DNA of 64,000 nucleotides from Kaistia defluvii (GCF_040548815.1 NZ_JBEPSM010000001.1:1240001-1304000), one strand, 5' to 3'; positions 17,453 to 27,885 are shown, counted from the stretch's first letter. Notes: generated from the sequence alone by a model not told the origin. Numbers and translations: made by a program.

Positions 17453-18841
17453 TCATTTCGTCTTCGAAGGCGGTGTATAGGACAGAATGTCGTCGGCACG
17501 AAGCCAGGCCGGCGAACCGGTCTTGAATTGGCTCTGCACGCGCTTGGCGCGGGACTTGGCTTCGCGGAACTTGCCCTCGGCGAACTCGCCTTGAGCGGTG
17601 GCGAGATCGGCCATGGCGATGTCGCCCCGCAGCGCATAGGCGCGCGCCAGGCTGCGATGGCCGATCGGCATGTCCGGATCGGTCTGCAGGCCGATGGTGA
17701 GGTTCTTCACCGCCTCGTCGACCGACTTGGGATCGCCCACCTCGACGAGCGCCTGGCCGAGCATGATGCGCAGCAGTCCCGATTTCGGCGCCGCCGCAAC
17801 GGCCTTGCGCAAGGGCGCGACGGCCTCCTTGGCGCGGCCGGCTTCCAGCAGCACCTGGCCCTGCAGCTCGTAGAAATAGGGGAAGTTGGGCCGCGACTTG
17901 ATCAGCGCCCCGATCTGGTCGATGGCGTTGCGGGAATTGCCGGTTCGATAGGCGAGGATGGCGCGGGCATAGCGCGCCGGCATGGAGGTGTCGGAGGGCG
18001 GATAGCGCCGCATCACCAGCATCGAATCCTCGGAGAAGGCCGAGAGCTTGGCCCGCACCATGTCGTGCCGCGACTGCAGCTCCGGCGAATCCTTGGTGTT
18101 GTAGAACTTGCTCTTCTTCGCCGCGCTCTCGATCAGGTCGATGCGCTCGTTCGGCATCGGGTGGCTCTGCAGATAGGGATTGGCGCCCTGGCTGGAGAAC
18201 AGCGTGTTGTCGGCGAAGCGCTGGAACGTCGTGATCATGCCCTTGGCGGACTGGCCGCTCTTGTCGAGATAGGTGAGCGCGGAACGGTCGGCCGCCATCT
18301 CCTCCGAGCGCTGATAGGCGAGCAGGCCGCGCCGGACCATCTCGTTCGAGCCCATCGCGATGCCTCCGCCCGCGCGCGCCGCGTCGCCGGAGCCGGAGGC
18401 CGCGCCCGCGATCGCGGCACCCATGCCGACCACGCTGCCGATCAGAGCCATCGTCTTGGCGGTCTCGAGCTGCTGGCGAAGCTGGATCTGGTGGTTGCCG
18501 GCGAGATGCCCGGTTTCATGCGCCAGCACGCCGATCAGTTCGTTCGGCGTCTTCGAATCGATGATGGCGCCCGTGTTGACGAAGATCTTGTCGCCGGAGG
18601 CGACGAAGGCGTTGAAGGACGGATTGTTGACCAGGTAGAGCTCGACCGACGTCGCGCGAAGGCCGGCAGCCTTGTAGATCGGCCGCAGGTAGTCCTGGAT
18701 CAGCGCCTCGGTTTCCGCGTCGCGCACCAGGGCCGGCCTCGACTGGGCCTCGGCCGGGCCGACGGCAAGCGGCGCCAGCATGGCGATGCCGATCATCCCA
18801 CCCACAAGGCCCCGCACCACGCGCTGGATCGAATTCGTCAC
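17453..18841 (-). CDS. M48-family metalloprotease with C-terminal TPR-like repeats (BepA-like)
   Basis: The protein (462 residues) starts with a signal peptide (VRGLVGGMIGIAMLAPLAVGPAEA). The zinc motif HETGH is at about residues 108-112 in GVLAHETGHLAGNH, and the third-ligand region is YQRSEEMAADRSAL. The C-terminal half is helical with TPR-like units (about residues 280-430). This is the BepA/YfgC architecture, which in E. coli handles outer-membrane protein assembly. I chose the GTG at 18841, preceded by GGAGGAGGGGC at good spacing, over an upstream ATG at 18871. Confidence 0.93.
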   Translation of the reverse strand: MTNSIQRVVRGLVGGMIGIAMLAPLAVGPAEAQSRPALVRDAETEALIQDYLRPIYKAAGLRATSVELYLVNNPSFNAFVASGDKIFVNTGAIIDSKTPNELIGVLAHETGHLAGNHQIQLRQQLETAKTMALIGSVVGMGAAIAGAASGSGDAARAGGGIAMGSNEMVRRGLLAYQRSEEMAADRSALTYLDKSGQSAKGMITTFQRFADNTLFSSQGANPYLQSHPMPNERIDLIESAAKKSKFYNTKDSPELQSRHDMVRAKLSAFSEDSMLVMRRYPPSDTSMPARYARAILAYRTGNSRNAIDQIGALIKSRPNFPYFYELQGQVLLEAGRAKEAVAPLRKAVAAAPKSGLLRIMLGQALVEVGDPKSVDEAVKNLTIGLQTDPDMPIGHRSLARAYALRGDIAMADLATAQGEFAEGKFREAKSRAKRVQSQFKTGSPAWLRADDILSYTPPSKTK

Positions 18842-18973
18842 GGATCGCCCCTCCTCCAGCCTTTCCCTCACGGCTGGCGAATTGTATGAAGCCGCCTCGC
18901 GCTCGCGCCAGCAGCATCCCCCTTGGACGGATGCGCAGAAAATGGGGCGATAGCAAGACTTTTAATCCCCCGG

Positions 18974-20152
18974 ATGGAACAGCCTGCCATGACGCCTTCC
19001 GATCGCCCGCCATCGCGCCGCAGCGCCGTCGCTCCCTTCATCGCGATGGATGTGATGTCGGCGGCGTTTGCGCGAATCGCCAAGGGCGAGCGCATCGTCC
19101 GCATGGAGATCGGCGAACCCGGCGCGTCGGCCCCGAAGCCCGTGCTCGACGCGGCCCGCGCGGCGCTCGATAGCGGCCGCATCGGCTATACGGAAGCGCT
19201 CGGCTGGCGGCCGCTGCGCGAGCGCATCGCGCAATATTATGCCGATACGCACGGCATCGAGATCCCCGCCTCGCGGATCGCGATCACGACCGGCTCTTCG
19301 GCCGGCTTCAACCTAGCCTTCCTGGCCGCCTTCGATGCTGGCGACCGGGTCGCCATCGCCTCTCCCGGCTATCCCGCCTATCGCAACATCCTCGCCGCGC
19401 TCGGCCTGGAGGTCCTGGAGATCGAAACCACGGCCGACACCCGTCACGCGATCACGCCGGCCATGCTGGAGCGCGTGCATGCGGAAAAGCCACTGGCCGG
19501 CATCCTGGTCGCCAGCCCCGGCAACCCGACCGGCACGATGATGACGCCTGACGCGCTCGCGGCCCTCATCCGCGCCGCCGACGAACTCGGCATCCGCTTC
19601 ATCTCGGACGAGATCTATCACGGCCTCGTCTATGACGGCGTCGCCGAGACGGCGCTTGCCACCACCGACCGCGCCATCGTCATCAACTCGTTCTCGAAAT
19701 ATTACTGCATGACCGGCTGGCGCATCGGCTGGATGGTGCTGCCGGAAATCCTCGTGCGCCCGGTCGAGCGGATCGGCCAGAGCCTCTACATCTCCGCGCC
19801 CGACCTGTCGCAGCGCGCCGCGATCGCCGCCTTCGACGCGATCGAGGAACTCGAGGCGATCAAGGCCGGCTATGCCGCCAATCGCAAGCTGTTGCTCGAA
19901 AAACTGCCGAAGATCGGCTTCGACGATTACTTCCCCGTCGATGGCGCCTTCTACATCTACGCCTCGGTGCGGCGCTTCTCGAACGATTCCGCCGATTTCG
20001 CGCAGAAGATGTTGGCCGAGGCCGGGATCTCGGCGACGCCGGGCGCGGATTTCGACCGCGTGCACGGCCACGCGCATATCCGCTTTTCCTTCGCCGGCGC
20101 CACGGCGGAAATCGCCGAGGCAGCGGAGCGTCTGGAAAACTGGCTCGCCTGA
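18974..20152 (+). CDS. Class I PLP-dependent aminotransferase (AspC-like)
   Basis: The protein (392 residues) has the fold-type I aminotransferase motifs: IGEPGASAP, SSAGFNLAFLAAFDAGDRVAI, SPGNPTGTMM and the PLP-lysine block NSFSKYYCMTGWRIGW, followed by HIRFSFA near the C-terminus. The substrate (aspartate, aromatic or branched-chain amino acid) cannot be decided. Two close starts, 18974 (ATG) and 18989 (ATG), both lack a strong ribosome site. It is divergent from the M48 protease gene and convergent with the ROK regulator (4-bp gap). Confidence 0.9.
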   Translation: MEQPAMTPSDRPPSRRSAVAPFIAMDVMSAAFARIAKGERIVRMEIGEPGASAPKPVLDAARAALDSGRIGYTEALGWRPLRERIAQYYADTHGIEIPASRIAITTGSSAGFNLAFLAAFDAGDRVAIASPGYPAYRNILAALGLEVLEIETTADTRHAITPAMLERVHAEKPLAGILVASPGNPTGTMMTPDALAALIRAADELGIRFISDEIYHGLVYDGVAETALATTDRAIVINSFSKYYCMTGWRIGWMVLPEILVRPVERIGQSLYISAPDLSQRAAIAAFDAIEELEAIKAGYAANRKLLLEKLPKIGFDDYFPVDGAFYIYASVRRFSNDSADFAQKMLAEAGISATPGADFDRVHGHAHIRFSFAGATAEIAEAAERLENWLA

Positions 20153-20156
20153 GCGA

Positions 20157-21440
20157 TCAGACCTTGAGGTCGGCGGGCTCGCGCACGGGCGCCGCCGGCT
20201 TCGGCAGCACCACCGGATCGTGATCCGAGCTGGCAAAGACCTCGCGGTCGAGCCGCTGCATCGCGCCGGCCAGAATGCCGACATCGACGAGATCGTCCTC
20301 GGCGGAAAACACCTCGATCTCGGTCATGCGGGCGAGTTCGCCTACCAGTCCCTCGTCGAGTCCGGCGCGGAATCCGGCTTCCATCAGGTCGAAGGCGGCG
20401 ACGCCGCGCCCGGTGAAGGCGACGCGCTGCGGATTGAGCAGCGCGATCAGCCGCGACAGGCCGTAGCCGAGCGCCAGGCCGGCCTGGTGATAGGCCATCC
20501 GCACGCGATCCTCGCCGGCGCGCGCCCGCTCCTCGAGCCGGTGCATCGTCTCGGCGTCGGGATCGATATCGGTCGGCGACACGTCGGGAGCGAGATTTTC
20601 GACCGCGCGGTAGATCGCATAATCGGCGACATAGGCCTCGACGCAGCCACGACGGCCGCAGCGGCAGAGCGCCCCGCCCGGCATGTGGTTGGCGTGGCCG
20701 AATTCGGCGCCGGAGCCATAGGCGCCGGTGAACAGCCGGCCATTGATATAGAGCCCCATGCCGACGCCATAGGCGATGAAGATGGTGGCGAAGGTGCCGC
20801 CGAAACGGATGGGATCGCGCGAATGCAGCGCCTGCGCCATCATGTTGACGTCGTTGGTCATCGAGGCGCGGATGCCGAGCGCCTCGCTCACCGGCCCAGG
20901 GATCGGCCCGACATCCACGTCGACGGTCGGGCTCCACAGCAGCGTGCCGGTCGTCTCGTCGGTGGTGCCGGGAATGGCGATCGAAATCTCGGACACGCGC
21001 GAAGGCGGAATGTCCCGGTCCGCGAGATAGCCGCGGATGCAATCGATCAGCCGCGGCACGAAGCTGCGCGAATCAGCGCCCATCGTCGAAATCGCGTAAT
21101 GCCGGCTGTCGCGCAGATGGCCGGAATAGTCGCTGAGCAACAGCGTCACCGAATGGAGCGAGATCTTGACGCCCAGCACATAGGCGGCCTCGTCGTTCAG
21201 CGTCAGCGCCACACGCGGCCGGCCTCGGCCGAGCGGCCGCTCGGCGCGCTCGTCGATATCGGCGGTCACCAGGATATGTTCGGCCAGGAGATCCCCGGTA
21301 ATGGCGGAGATCGTCGCGGGGCTCAGCCCCGTCTCGCGGCCAAGCTCGACACGCGCCAACGGCCCGGCACGACGAAGCGCCCCGAGAACGAGACCACGGT
21401 TCTGGCGACGCACTAGTTCAGTGTCGGCTTTGCTCTGCAC
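20157..21440 (-). CDS. ROK-family transcriptional repressor (NagC/XylR type)
   Basis: The 427-residue protein has an N-terminal winged helix (RRQNRGLVLGALRRAGPLARVELGRETGLSPATIS) and a ROK domain with the zinc-binding CRCGRRGCVEAY motif. This is the NagC/Mlc/XylR architecture, normally sensing a sugar or sugar phosphate. The GTG at 21440 is favoured by the ribosome site GGAGGAGAATC directly before it, over an ATG at 21464. It is divergent from pgi with a 212-bp gap, which makes pgi or itself a likely target. Confidence 0.9.
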   Translation of the reverse strand: MQSKADTELVRRQNRGLVLGALRRAGPLARVELGRETGLSPATISAITGDLLAEHILVTADIDERAERPLGRGRPRVALTLNDEAAYVLGVKISLHSVTLLLSDYSGHLRDSRHYAISTMGADSRSFVPRLIDCIRGYLADRDIPPSRVSEISIAIPGTTDETTGTLLWSPTVDVDVGPIPGPVSEALGIRASMTNDVNMMAQALHSRDPIRFGGTFATIFIAYGVGMGLYINGRLFTGAYGSGAEFGHANHMPGGALCRCGRRGCVEAYVADYAIYRAVENLAPDVSPTDIDPDAETMHRLEERARAGEDRVRMAYHQAGLALGYGLSRLIALLNPQRVAFTGRGVAAFDLMEAGFRAGLDEGLVGELARMTEIEVFSAEDDLVDVGILAGAMQRLDREVFASSDHDPVVLPKPAAPVREPADLKV

Positions 21441-21652
21441 GATTCTCCTCCGCGCCCGCAGCATGGTGTATCGATTATTGATTTCCAAGCGTAATTGGTG
21501 GCGCTACGTCAGCTATGAATACCAAATTTTGCATGTGAGAATGGCGCTGTGATGTCTTCCCCGCATCGGGGAGGCCACACTTGCCGCAGCGGGGCTCCCG
21601 TCGTATGTCGTCGTCAGCCCCGTAGGCCCATCGCTTCGAAGGACGTCCACGC

Positions 21653-23305
21653 ATGACCGTCGCCCGAACCGCCGCTACGGCGGCCGCTATCAGCAATGCC
21701 TTTGCCGCTCTCCGCGAGCAGCGCGACCGCGTCGAAGCGCAGAGCATGCGCGAGATGTTCGCCGCCGATCCCGCGCGTTTCAGCCGTCTTTCGGCCAGCG
21801 TGGACGGCATGCTGCTCGATTATTCGAAGAACCGCATCGACACGGCCGCGGTCGTCGCGCTGCTTGACCTTGCCCGCATCGCCGGCGTTGAGGAGCGTCG
21901 CGATGCGATGTTCGCGGGCGAGAAGATCAACGTCACCGAAAACCGCGCCGTCCTGCATGTGGCGCTGCGCGCCACGCCGGGCGAAAGCTACATCGTCGAC
22001 GGCAAGAATGTCGTGGATGACGTGCAATCCGTCCTCGCGGCCATGTCGGCCTTCGCCGAAGGCATTCGCGACGGCTCGATCGCCGGCACCGGCGGCCGCT
22101 TCACCGACGTCGTCAATATCGGCATTGGCGGCTCCGACCTTGGCCCGGCCATGGTGACGCGCGCGCTGAGCCCCTATCACGACGGCCCGCGCCTGCACTT
22201 CGTCTCCAATGTCGACGGCGCGCATATCCACGATACGCTGGAAGGCCTCGACCCGGCGACGACGCTGTTCCTGGTCGCCTCCAAGACCTTCACCACCATC
22301 GAGACGATGACCAATGCCGCCACGGCGCGGGCCTGGATCGTCGCGGCGCTGGGCGAAGAGGCGGTCGGCGCGCATTTCGCCGCCATGTCCACGGCGCTCG
22401 ACAAGGTCAATGCCTTCGGCATCGACGAAAGCCGCACCTTCGGCTTCTGGGACTGGGTCGGCGGCCGCTACTCCGTCTGGTCGGCGATCGGCCTGCCGGT
22501 GATGATCGCGATCGGCGCCGACGATTTCCGCCAGTTCCTGTCCGGCGCCCATGCGATGGACCAGCATTTCCGCACCGCCCCGCTCGACAAGAACCTGCCG
22601 GTTCTGCTGGCGCTGATCGGCATCTGGAACCGCAACATCCTCGGTTTCCCGGCCAAGGCGGTGCTTCCCTACGACCAGCGGCTGGAGCGCTTCGCGGCCT
22701 ATCTGCAGCAGCTCGACATGGAATCGAACGGCAAGCGCGTGACGCTGGAAGGCGCCCCGGTAACGCTCGCCACCGGCCCGCTCGTCTGGGGCGAACCCGG
22801 CACCAACGGCCAGCACGCCTTCTACCAGCTGATCCACCAGGGCACCGACGTCATCCCCTGCGATTTCCTGATCGCCGCGACGGCGCATGAGACGGACAAG
22901 GTCCATCACGCCCTGCTGCTCGCCAACTGTTTTGCCCAGACGGAAGCGCTGATGCGCGGCCGTACCACCGACGAGGCCCGCGCCGAACTCGCCGCCGAGG
23001 GCAAGGTGCCGACCGAGGTCGAGCGCCTCGCCCCGCACAAGACGTTCCCGGGCAACCGCCCGTCCAACACCATCCTCTACAAGTCGCTTGATCCCTTCAC
23101 CCTCGGCCGCCTGATCGCGCTCTACGAGCATCAGGTCTTCGTGCAGGGCGCGATCTGGGGCATCGATTCCTATGACCAGTGGGGCGTCGAGCTCGGCAAG
23201 CAGCTCGCCATGCAGCTGCTGCCGATGGTCGACGGCACCGCCGACGCCGGGTCGCGCGATTCCTCCACGGCCGGCCTGATCAAGGCAGCCGCCAGCCTGC
23301 GCTGA
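21653..23305 (+). CDS. pgi: Glucose-6-phosphate isomerase
   Basis: The 550-residue enzyme has the PGI signatures [44 protein letters not shown] and [17 protein letters not shown], the last being the PROSITE-type C-terminal pattern with the catalytic lysine. It interconverts glucose-6-P and fructose-6-P. The length is typical. A terminator follows within 30 bp, so it is monocistronic; the ROK regulator is transcribed divergently. Confidence 0.97.
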   Translation: MTVARTAATAAAISNAFAALREQRDRVEAQSMREMFAADPARFSRLSASVDGMLLDYSKNRIDTAAVVALLDLARIAGVEERRDAMFAGEKINVTENRAVLHVALRATPGESYIVDGKNVVDDVQSVLAAMSAFAEGIRDGSIAGTGGRFTDVVNIGIGGSDLGPAMVTRALSPYHDGPRLHFVSNVDGAHIHDTLEGLDPATTLFLVASKTFTTIETMTNAATARAWIVAALGEEAVGAHFAAMSTALDKVNAFGIDESRTFGFWDWVGGRYSVWSAIGLPVMIAIGADDFRQFLSGAHAMDQHFRTAPLDKNLPVLLALIGIWNRNILGFPAKAVLPYDQRLERFAAYLQQLDMESNGKRVTLEGAPVTLATGPLVWGEPGTNGQHAFYQLIHQGTDVIPCDFLIAATAHETDKVHHALLLANCFAQTEALMRGRTTDEARAELAAEGKVPTEVERLAPHKTFPGNRPSNTILYKSLDPFTLGRLIALYEHQVFVQGAIWGIDSYDQWGVELGKQLAMQLLPMVDGTADAGSRDSSTAGLIKAAASLR

Positions 23306-23330
23306 TCGCGCGAAGATCGCTAAAGATAGA

Positions 23331-23363
23331 AGTCCGGCGGGAAGCCTTCCGCCGGACTTTTTG
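23331..23363 (+). terminator. Rho-independent terminator after pgi
   Basis: A 10-bp stem AGTCCGGCGG / CCGCCGGACT with a short loop is followed by TTTTTG, 25 bp beyond the pgi stop. Confidence 0.9.
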
Positions 23364-23398
23364 ATTCCGGCGATGTCGGCTGTGCGAGTGGCATGGAG

Positions 23399-23632
23399 AG
23401 ACAAGGAAGCCCCTCGCCCCACCCCTCTCCCGCAAGCGGGCGAGGGAGCCGATCGAGGCCCGTCAGCCTGACCGCATCCTTCTGAAAGCAGAAGGCTTGA
23501 AGATCCCCGCTTCGAAAATCCAACTGCTTGAAGGCCAGGAAGACTCCCGCGCCACCCCGCCGCCGGCCGAAAAGCCCTCGCCCGCTTGCGGGAGAGGGTG
23601 GGGTGAGGGTCTTGCTTGTTCTGGGCTTTGAC
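23399..23632. repeat. MITE-like 230-bp element with about 45-bp terminal inverted repeats
   Basis: The left end (ACAAGGAAGCCCCTCGCCCC...GCAAGCGGGCGAGGG) and right end (CCCTCGCCCGCTTGCGGGAG...GGTCTTGCTTGT) are near-perfect inverse complements. They flank about 125 bp without an ORF of note. Related ends occur at 26.1, 39.3-39.5 and 61.3 kb. This looks like a non-autonomous or REP/BIME-type intergenic element; no transposase is present. Confidence 0.65.
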
Positions 23633-23830
23633 GGTCCGGCGACCGATGCGGCCGCAATTTGCCCAGCTATCGCCCTTCCTATCCGCGGCTCGTCCTCACC
23701 CTGACGCTCCGCCCAGCGTCCCACGAGACGCCGAAGCGCCCCGCGTTTCCCGCCCCGCCTCCATCCACTTTTCCGCCTCGCCCAAAACCCACACCGAATA
23801 TTTCCCCACACCCCGATCCCCACATTGATA

Positions 23831-23853
23831 AAATTATAATAGCATGATGTTAT
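23831..23853 (+). promoter_or_regulatory. Operator-like motif copy A (GntR regulon)
   Basis: The core ATTATAATAGCAT is followed by GATGTTAT. The 23-bp sequence is identical to the inverse complement of 32873-32895. It lies 85 bp before the first gene of the ABC-transporter operon, forms an imperfect dyad around CATG and includes a TATAAT. Flanking DNA from 23633 to here is AT-richer promoter sequence without a gene. Confidence 0.6.
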
Positions 23854-23937
23854 GTGAGCCGGCCCCTCCACCGTTCTGAGGGGGCCCCGCTGGGAACCGC
23901 GTCGAGGAGGGCGCACCTGGCGGCAAGGGAGGACAAC

Positions 23938-25002
23938 ATGGAACGTACCGTTGAGCGGGATTCCGGCTTCGAGGGATCGGGCCGCGCCCTGCGCGATCGG
24001 CTGACGCGGTTTGTCGCGGTCGGCGAAGTGGGCGTGCTGCTCGCGCTGATCGTGCTGGTCGCCTTCTTCTACATCATCGAGCCGGCCTTCCTGTCGGAGC
24101 GCAACATCCGCGCCATCCTGCGCGTCGTCTCGTTCATCGGCATCATCGCCATCGGCCAGACGATCCTGCTGGTGAATGGCGAGTTCGATCTTTCCGTCGG
24201 CGCGGTCGCCGGCCTCTCGGCGGTCTGCAGCGCCAAGCTGATGACGGCGCTTGCCCTGCCCGTGCCGCTGGCGCTCATCGGCGGCGTGCTCGTTGGCGCC
24301 GGCATCGGGCTGGTCAACGGCCTGATCGTGGTCAAGCTGAAGATCCCCGCCTTCATCCAGACGCTGGGCATGCTGTTCATCGGCCAGGGGCTGATCCAGG
24401 TCGTCACCAACGGCTACCCGGTCTATCCGCTGCCGCCTGTGATCACCGATATCGGTTATGCCGATTTCCTGTTCGGGCTGGGCTGGAGCTTTGTCTTCTT
24501 CATCCTCGCCGCGCTGATCGCCGATTTCGTGCTCCGCCGCACCGTGCTCGGGCGCAACATGTATGCGACCGGCGGCAATCCCGAAGTCGCGCGCCTCGTC
24601 GGCATCGATACCGCCCGCTACAAGATCGGCGCCTTCATGACGGTCGGCGCGCTCGCCGCGGTCGCCGGCATGTTCGTCATGGCAGATCTTGCCTCCGGCA
24701 CCACCTCGATCGGCAGCGGCTGGGAATTGAACGTCATTGCCGGTGTCGTCGTCGGCGGCGTCAGCCTGTTCGGCGGCGCCGGCACCATGGCCGGCGGCCT
24801 GATCGGCGTGCTGCTGCTGCAGGTCGTCACCAGCGGTCTCGTCGTGGTCGGCGTCAATGCCAACTGGCAGCAGATCGCGGTGGGCGTGATCATGGTGCTC
24901 GCCGTCGGCCTCGACATCCTGCGCCGCCGATATTTCATCGCCGGCTCCAGCGCCGCGCCGGCCGAGCCGCCGGCGACCACCACGAGCACAAAACCATCCT
25001 GA
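23938..25002 (+). CDS. Sugar ABC transporter permease (ribose/CUT2 type), transporter 1
   Basis: The 354-residue permease has about nine transmembrane segments and the CUT2 pattern: GQTILLVNGEFDLSVGAVAGLSAV (replacing the usual GGIDLSVG with GEFDLS), LKIPAFIQTLGML and GVSLFGGAGTMAGGLIG. The ATG at 23938 follows a GGGAGG ribosome site; an upstream in-frame start would place operator motif A inside the gene. It is the first gene of an operon with the binding protein, ATPase and an SDR. The substrate is unknown. Confidence 0.93.
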   Translation: MERTVERDSGFEGSGRALRDRLTRFVAVGEVGVLLALIVLVAFFYIIEPAFLSERNIRAILRVVSFIGIIAIGQTILLVNGEFDLSVGAVAGLSAVCSAKLMTALALPVPLALIGGVLVGAGIGLVNGLIVVKLKIPAFIQTLGMLFIGQGLIQVVTNGYPVYPLPPVITDIGYADFLFGLGWSFVFFILAALIADFVLRRTVLGRNMYATGGNPEVARLVGIDTARYKIGAFMTVGALAAVAGMFVMADLASGTTSIGSGWELNVIAGVVVGGVSLFGGAGTMAGGLIGVLLLQVVTSGLVVVGVNANWQQIAVGVIMVLAVGLDILRRRYFIAGSSAAPAEPPATTTSTKPS

Positions 25003-25085
25003 GCAACCGGCCCCAGAAGACCGGACGGGACGCGATCGATCGAAAAGGCCCGCCACAAGGCGGGCCATCCGGAGGGAGGACTACC

Positions 25086-26063
25086 ATGAAGACAAGCCTT
25101 TCCAGCCTGACCAAGGCGGCGCTGCTCGCCACCGTCGCCATGTCCGGCGGCCTCACCGCCCTGCCCCATGCCGGCCTCGCCGCCGGCAAGAACATCCTCT
25201 GGGTGCAGCCGATGCGCGACCATCCGGTGCATCGACTGATGCAGGCCGGCTTCCTCAACAAGTGCAAGGAACTCGGCAACACCTGCGAAGTCGTCGGCAA
25301 TCCGAGCGCCACCAATTATGACGTACCCGGCTCGATCCCGCTCGCCGAGGCGGCCATGGCGCGCACCAAGTTCGACGCCATCGCCGTCTATGGCCCCGGC
25401 CCTGAAATCTTCCCGTTCATCGGCAAGCTCGGCAAGGAAGGCTTTCCCGTCGTCACCTGGCACGTGCTGCCGCCCGAGGGCTCGGTTCCCGGGCTGAAGG
25501 CCGCGACGGGCGAGGACATTCCCTCGGCCGGCAAGGCGGCGGCGCTATCGATGGGCGAGAAGATGGGCGGCAAGGGCGTGATCGCGCTGACGCAGGGCTC
25601 GTCCAACGACACGGAGAACGTCATGGCGGACTCGTTCCGCAAGACGATGGCCGAGAAGTATCCGGACATTAAGATCCTCGACACCCAGATGGAAGGCTTC
25701 GAGCCCTCGGCCGCTGAGGGCAAGGCCGTCGCCCTGCTCCAGGGCAATCCCGATGTCACCGCCGCCTTCTCGACGACGGGCAATGGCGCGCAGACCTGGT
25801 CGGGCGCCGCCCGCAAGGCCGATCGCCCGCTCGTCATCATCGGCATGGATTACATCCGCCAGAACCTCGACATCGTGAAGTCAGGCGCGGCCTATGGCGT
25901 CGTGGCGCAGCCGCTCTACGAGGAGAGCGCGCTCACCGCACAGCTCGCCAACGATCTCGCCGAAGGCAAGACGGTGCCGTATCTGAACCCGCTGCCGGCC
26001 TCGGTCATCACCGCCGCCGACCTCGAGCCCTACTACAAGATGCTCGACAGCGCCGGCCAGTAA
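25086..26063 (+). CDS. Sugar ABC transporter periplasmic substrate-binding protein, transporter 1
   Basis: This 325-residue periplasmic-binding-protein-fold (type I, RbsB-like) protein has a signal peptide ending near AGLA-AGK. Segments such as DAIAVYGPGPEIFPFI and VIIGMDYIRQNLDIV match the two lobes. A GGAGGGA ribosome site precedes the ATG. The ligand is not predictable. A cluster of intergenic palindromes separates it from the ATPase gene. Confidence 0.92.
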   Translation: MKTSLSSLTKAALLATVAMSGGLTALPHAGLAAGKNILWVQPMRDHPVHRLMQAGFLNKCKELGNTCEVVGNPSATNYDVPGSIPLAEAAMARTKFDAIAVYGPGPEIFPFIGKLGKEGFPVVTWHVLPPEGSVPGLKAATGEDIPSAGKAAALSMGEKMGGKGVIALTQGSSNDTENVMADSFRKTMAEKYPDIKILDTQMEGFEPSAAEGKAVALLQGNPDVTAAFSTTGNGAQTWSGAARKADRPLVIIGMDYIRQNLDIVKSGAAYGVVAQPLYEESALTAQLANDLAEGKTVPYLNPLPASVITAADLEPYYKMLDSAGQ

Positions 26064-26078
26064 GGCACGCCTGCTTGG

Positions 26079-26281
26079 CCCTCTCCCGTGCACGGGAGAG
26101 GCGCTTCCCTTGCCCTTTCCCGCGTGCGGGAGAGGGTTGGGTGAGGGACTTTCTTCCCCTCACCTCTCCCTGAGGGAGAGGTCGGAGCGAAGCTCCGGGT
26201 GAGGGTTTAGGGACCTATCCGGTGAGGCCGTACCCCCACCCGCCGCACTGCGTGCGTCGAACTCTCCCTGAGGGAGAGGTA
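26079..26281. repeat. Cluster of REP-like palindromes between binding-protein and ATPase genes
   Basis: Several hairpins lie in a row: CCCTCTCCCGTG/CACGGGAGAGG (about 26080-26101), CCCTTTCCCGC/GCGGGAGAGGG (about 26113-26137), CACCTCTCCCTGAGGGAGAGGT (26161-26182) and CTCTCCCTGAGGGAGAGG (26263-26280). They share the CTCTCCC core of the dispersed element family and fill the gap after the stop at 26063. Confidence 0.75.
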
Positions 26282-26307
26282 AAAGAAAGCATTCGGGAAC
26301 ACCGATC

Positions 26308-27885
26308 ATGACCGACCCAGCCACCGCCCCGCCCGTCATCCAGACCCGCGCCATCGTCAAGAGCTTTGCCGGCGTGCAGGCGTTGCGCGGCGTCGATTTC
26401 GCCGTCCATCCGGGCGAGATCCATGCGCTGCTGGGCCAGAACGGCGCCGGCAAGTCGACCCTGGTCAAGATCCTGAACGGCGTCCACAAGGCAGGCTCCT
26501 ATTCCGGCGAGATCCTCGTCGACGGCAAGCCGGTAGCCTTCGCCTCGACGTCCGCGGCGCGTGCCGAAGGCGTCGGCTATGTGCCGCAGGAAATCGAGGT
26601 GCTGGAGCAGCTCTCGGTCGCCGAAAACGTCTTTGCCGGCCATACCGGCCTCGGCCGTGGCCCGATCATCAGCCGCCGCCGGATGGAGGCGGAAGCCCGC
26701 GCCCTGTTCGAGGAACTGGGCCTTGCCATCGACCCGCGCATGCTGGTCGCGAGCCTCACCTCGGCGCAGCGCCACCTCGTGATGATCGCCCGCGCCCTCT
26801 CCTTCAAGCCGCGCGTGCTGATGCTGGACGAGCCGACCGCCTCGCTCTCCGGCGTCGAGGTCGAGCGGCTGTTCCAGGTGCTCCGCCGCCTGAAGGCGCA
26901 GGGCAAGACGATGATCTTCATCACCCACCGCCTGCCGGAAGTCTTGGCCATCTGCGACCGCGCCACCGTGCTGCGCGATGGCCGCGTCGCCGCCGAAATC
27001 GACCGCGAGCATTTCGATGAGGAACACTTCATCTTCGCCATGTCCGGACAAAAGCTGCAGCGACTGTATCCCGACCATGTCGCCCCGCCGGCCGAAACGC
27101 CGCCCTTGCTCTCGGTGCGCGACCTCTCGATCGCCGGCCGCTTCGGCGTCAATCGAGGCGTCAGCGGCGTCTCGTTCGATGTGCGCCCCGGCGAAATCCT
27201 CGGCCTCGCCGGCCTGCTCGGCTCCGGCCGCACCGAGATCCTGCATGCCCTCTATGGCCGCATCCCCTTCTCCGGCACGATCGCGATCGACGGCAAGCCG
27301 GTCGCGATCGCGCGCTCCAGCGATGCGCGCGCCGCCGGCGTGGCGCTCTTGACTGAGGACCGCAAGCGCGACGGCCTGCTGTTCAACCTGCCCGTCGGCG
27401 CCAACATCACCATCGGCAATCTGGCGCCGCTGTCGAGCCACGGCATGGTGCGCGAGGGCCGCGAGAAGAGCGCCGTGCTCGCCGCCATGCGGGCGCTCAA
27501 CGTCAAGGCGCGCTCGCCGCAGGCCTCCGTCGCCCATCTCTCCGGCGGCAACCAGCAGAAGCTGCTCTTCGCCCGCGTGCTGATGAGCGCGCCGCGCGTG
27601 CTGCTTCTCGACGAGCCTACCAAGGGCGTCGACGCGGGCACGCGGCACGAGATCTACCGGCTGATCGTCGACTTGGCCGACAAGGGCGTGGCGCTCATCG
27701 TCGTCGCCTCGGAACTGGAGGAAGTGATCGGCCTCGCCGACCGCTGCCTGGTGGTGGCCGATGGCCGCATCGTCGACGAATTCCAGCGTGGCGAGGGCAG
27801 CGAGGACAAGGTGCTGCGCTCGATCACGGCGGCGCAGGCCGCCCTGCAGCAACAGGCGCTCGCCGCCGGCGCGGGACGCGCCTGA
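26308..27885 (+). CDS. Sugar ABC transporter ATP-binding protein (two ABC domains), transporter 1
   Basis: The 525-residue protein is the tandem ATPase of CUT2 transporters. The first domain has Walker A GQNGAGKS and Walker B LMLDEPTA, but its signature is TSAQR rather than LSGGQ. The second domain has the degenerate Walker A typical of these proteins (GLLGSGRTE), signature LSGGNQQK and LLLDEPTKGVD. It follows the palindrome cluster; its stop overlaps the start of the SDR gene by one base (TGATG). Confidence 0.93.
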   Translation: MTDPATAPPVIQTRAIVKSFAGVQALRGVDFAVHPGEIHALLGQNGAGKSTLVKILNGVHKAGSYSGEILVDGKPVAFASTSAARAEGVGYVPQEIEVLEQLSVAENVFAGHTGLGRGPIISRRRMEAEARALFEELGLAIDPRMLVASLTSAQRHLVMIARALSFKPRVLMLDEPTASLSGVEVERLFQVLRRLKAQGKTMIFITHRLPEVLAICDRATVLRDGRVAAEIDREHFDEEHFIFAMSGQKLQRLYPDHVAPPAETPPLLSVRDLSIAGRFGVNRGVSGVSFDVRPGEILGLAGLLGSGRTEILHALYGRIPFSGTIAIDGKPVAIARSSDARAAGVALLTEDRKRDGLLFNLPVGANITIGNLAPLSSHGMVREGREKSAVLAAMRALNVKARSPQASVAHLSGGNQQKLLFARVLMSAPRVLLLDEPTKGVDAGTRHEIYRLIVDLADKGVALIVVASELEEVIGLADRCLVVADGRIVDEFQRGEGSEDKVLRSITAAQAALQQQALAAGAGRA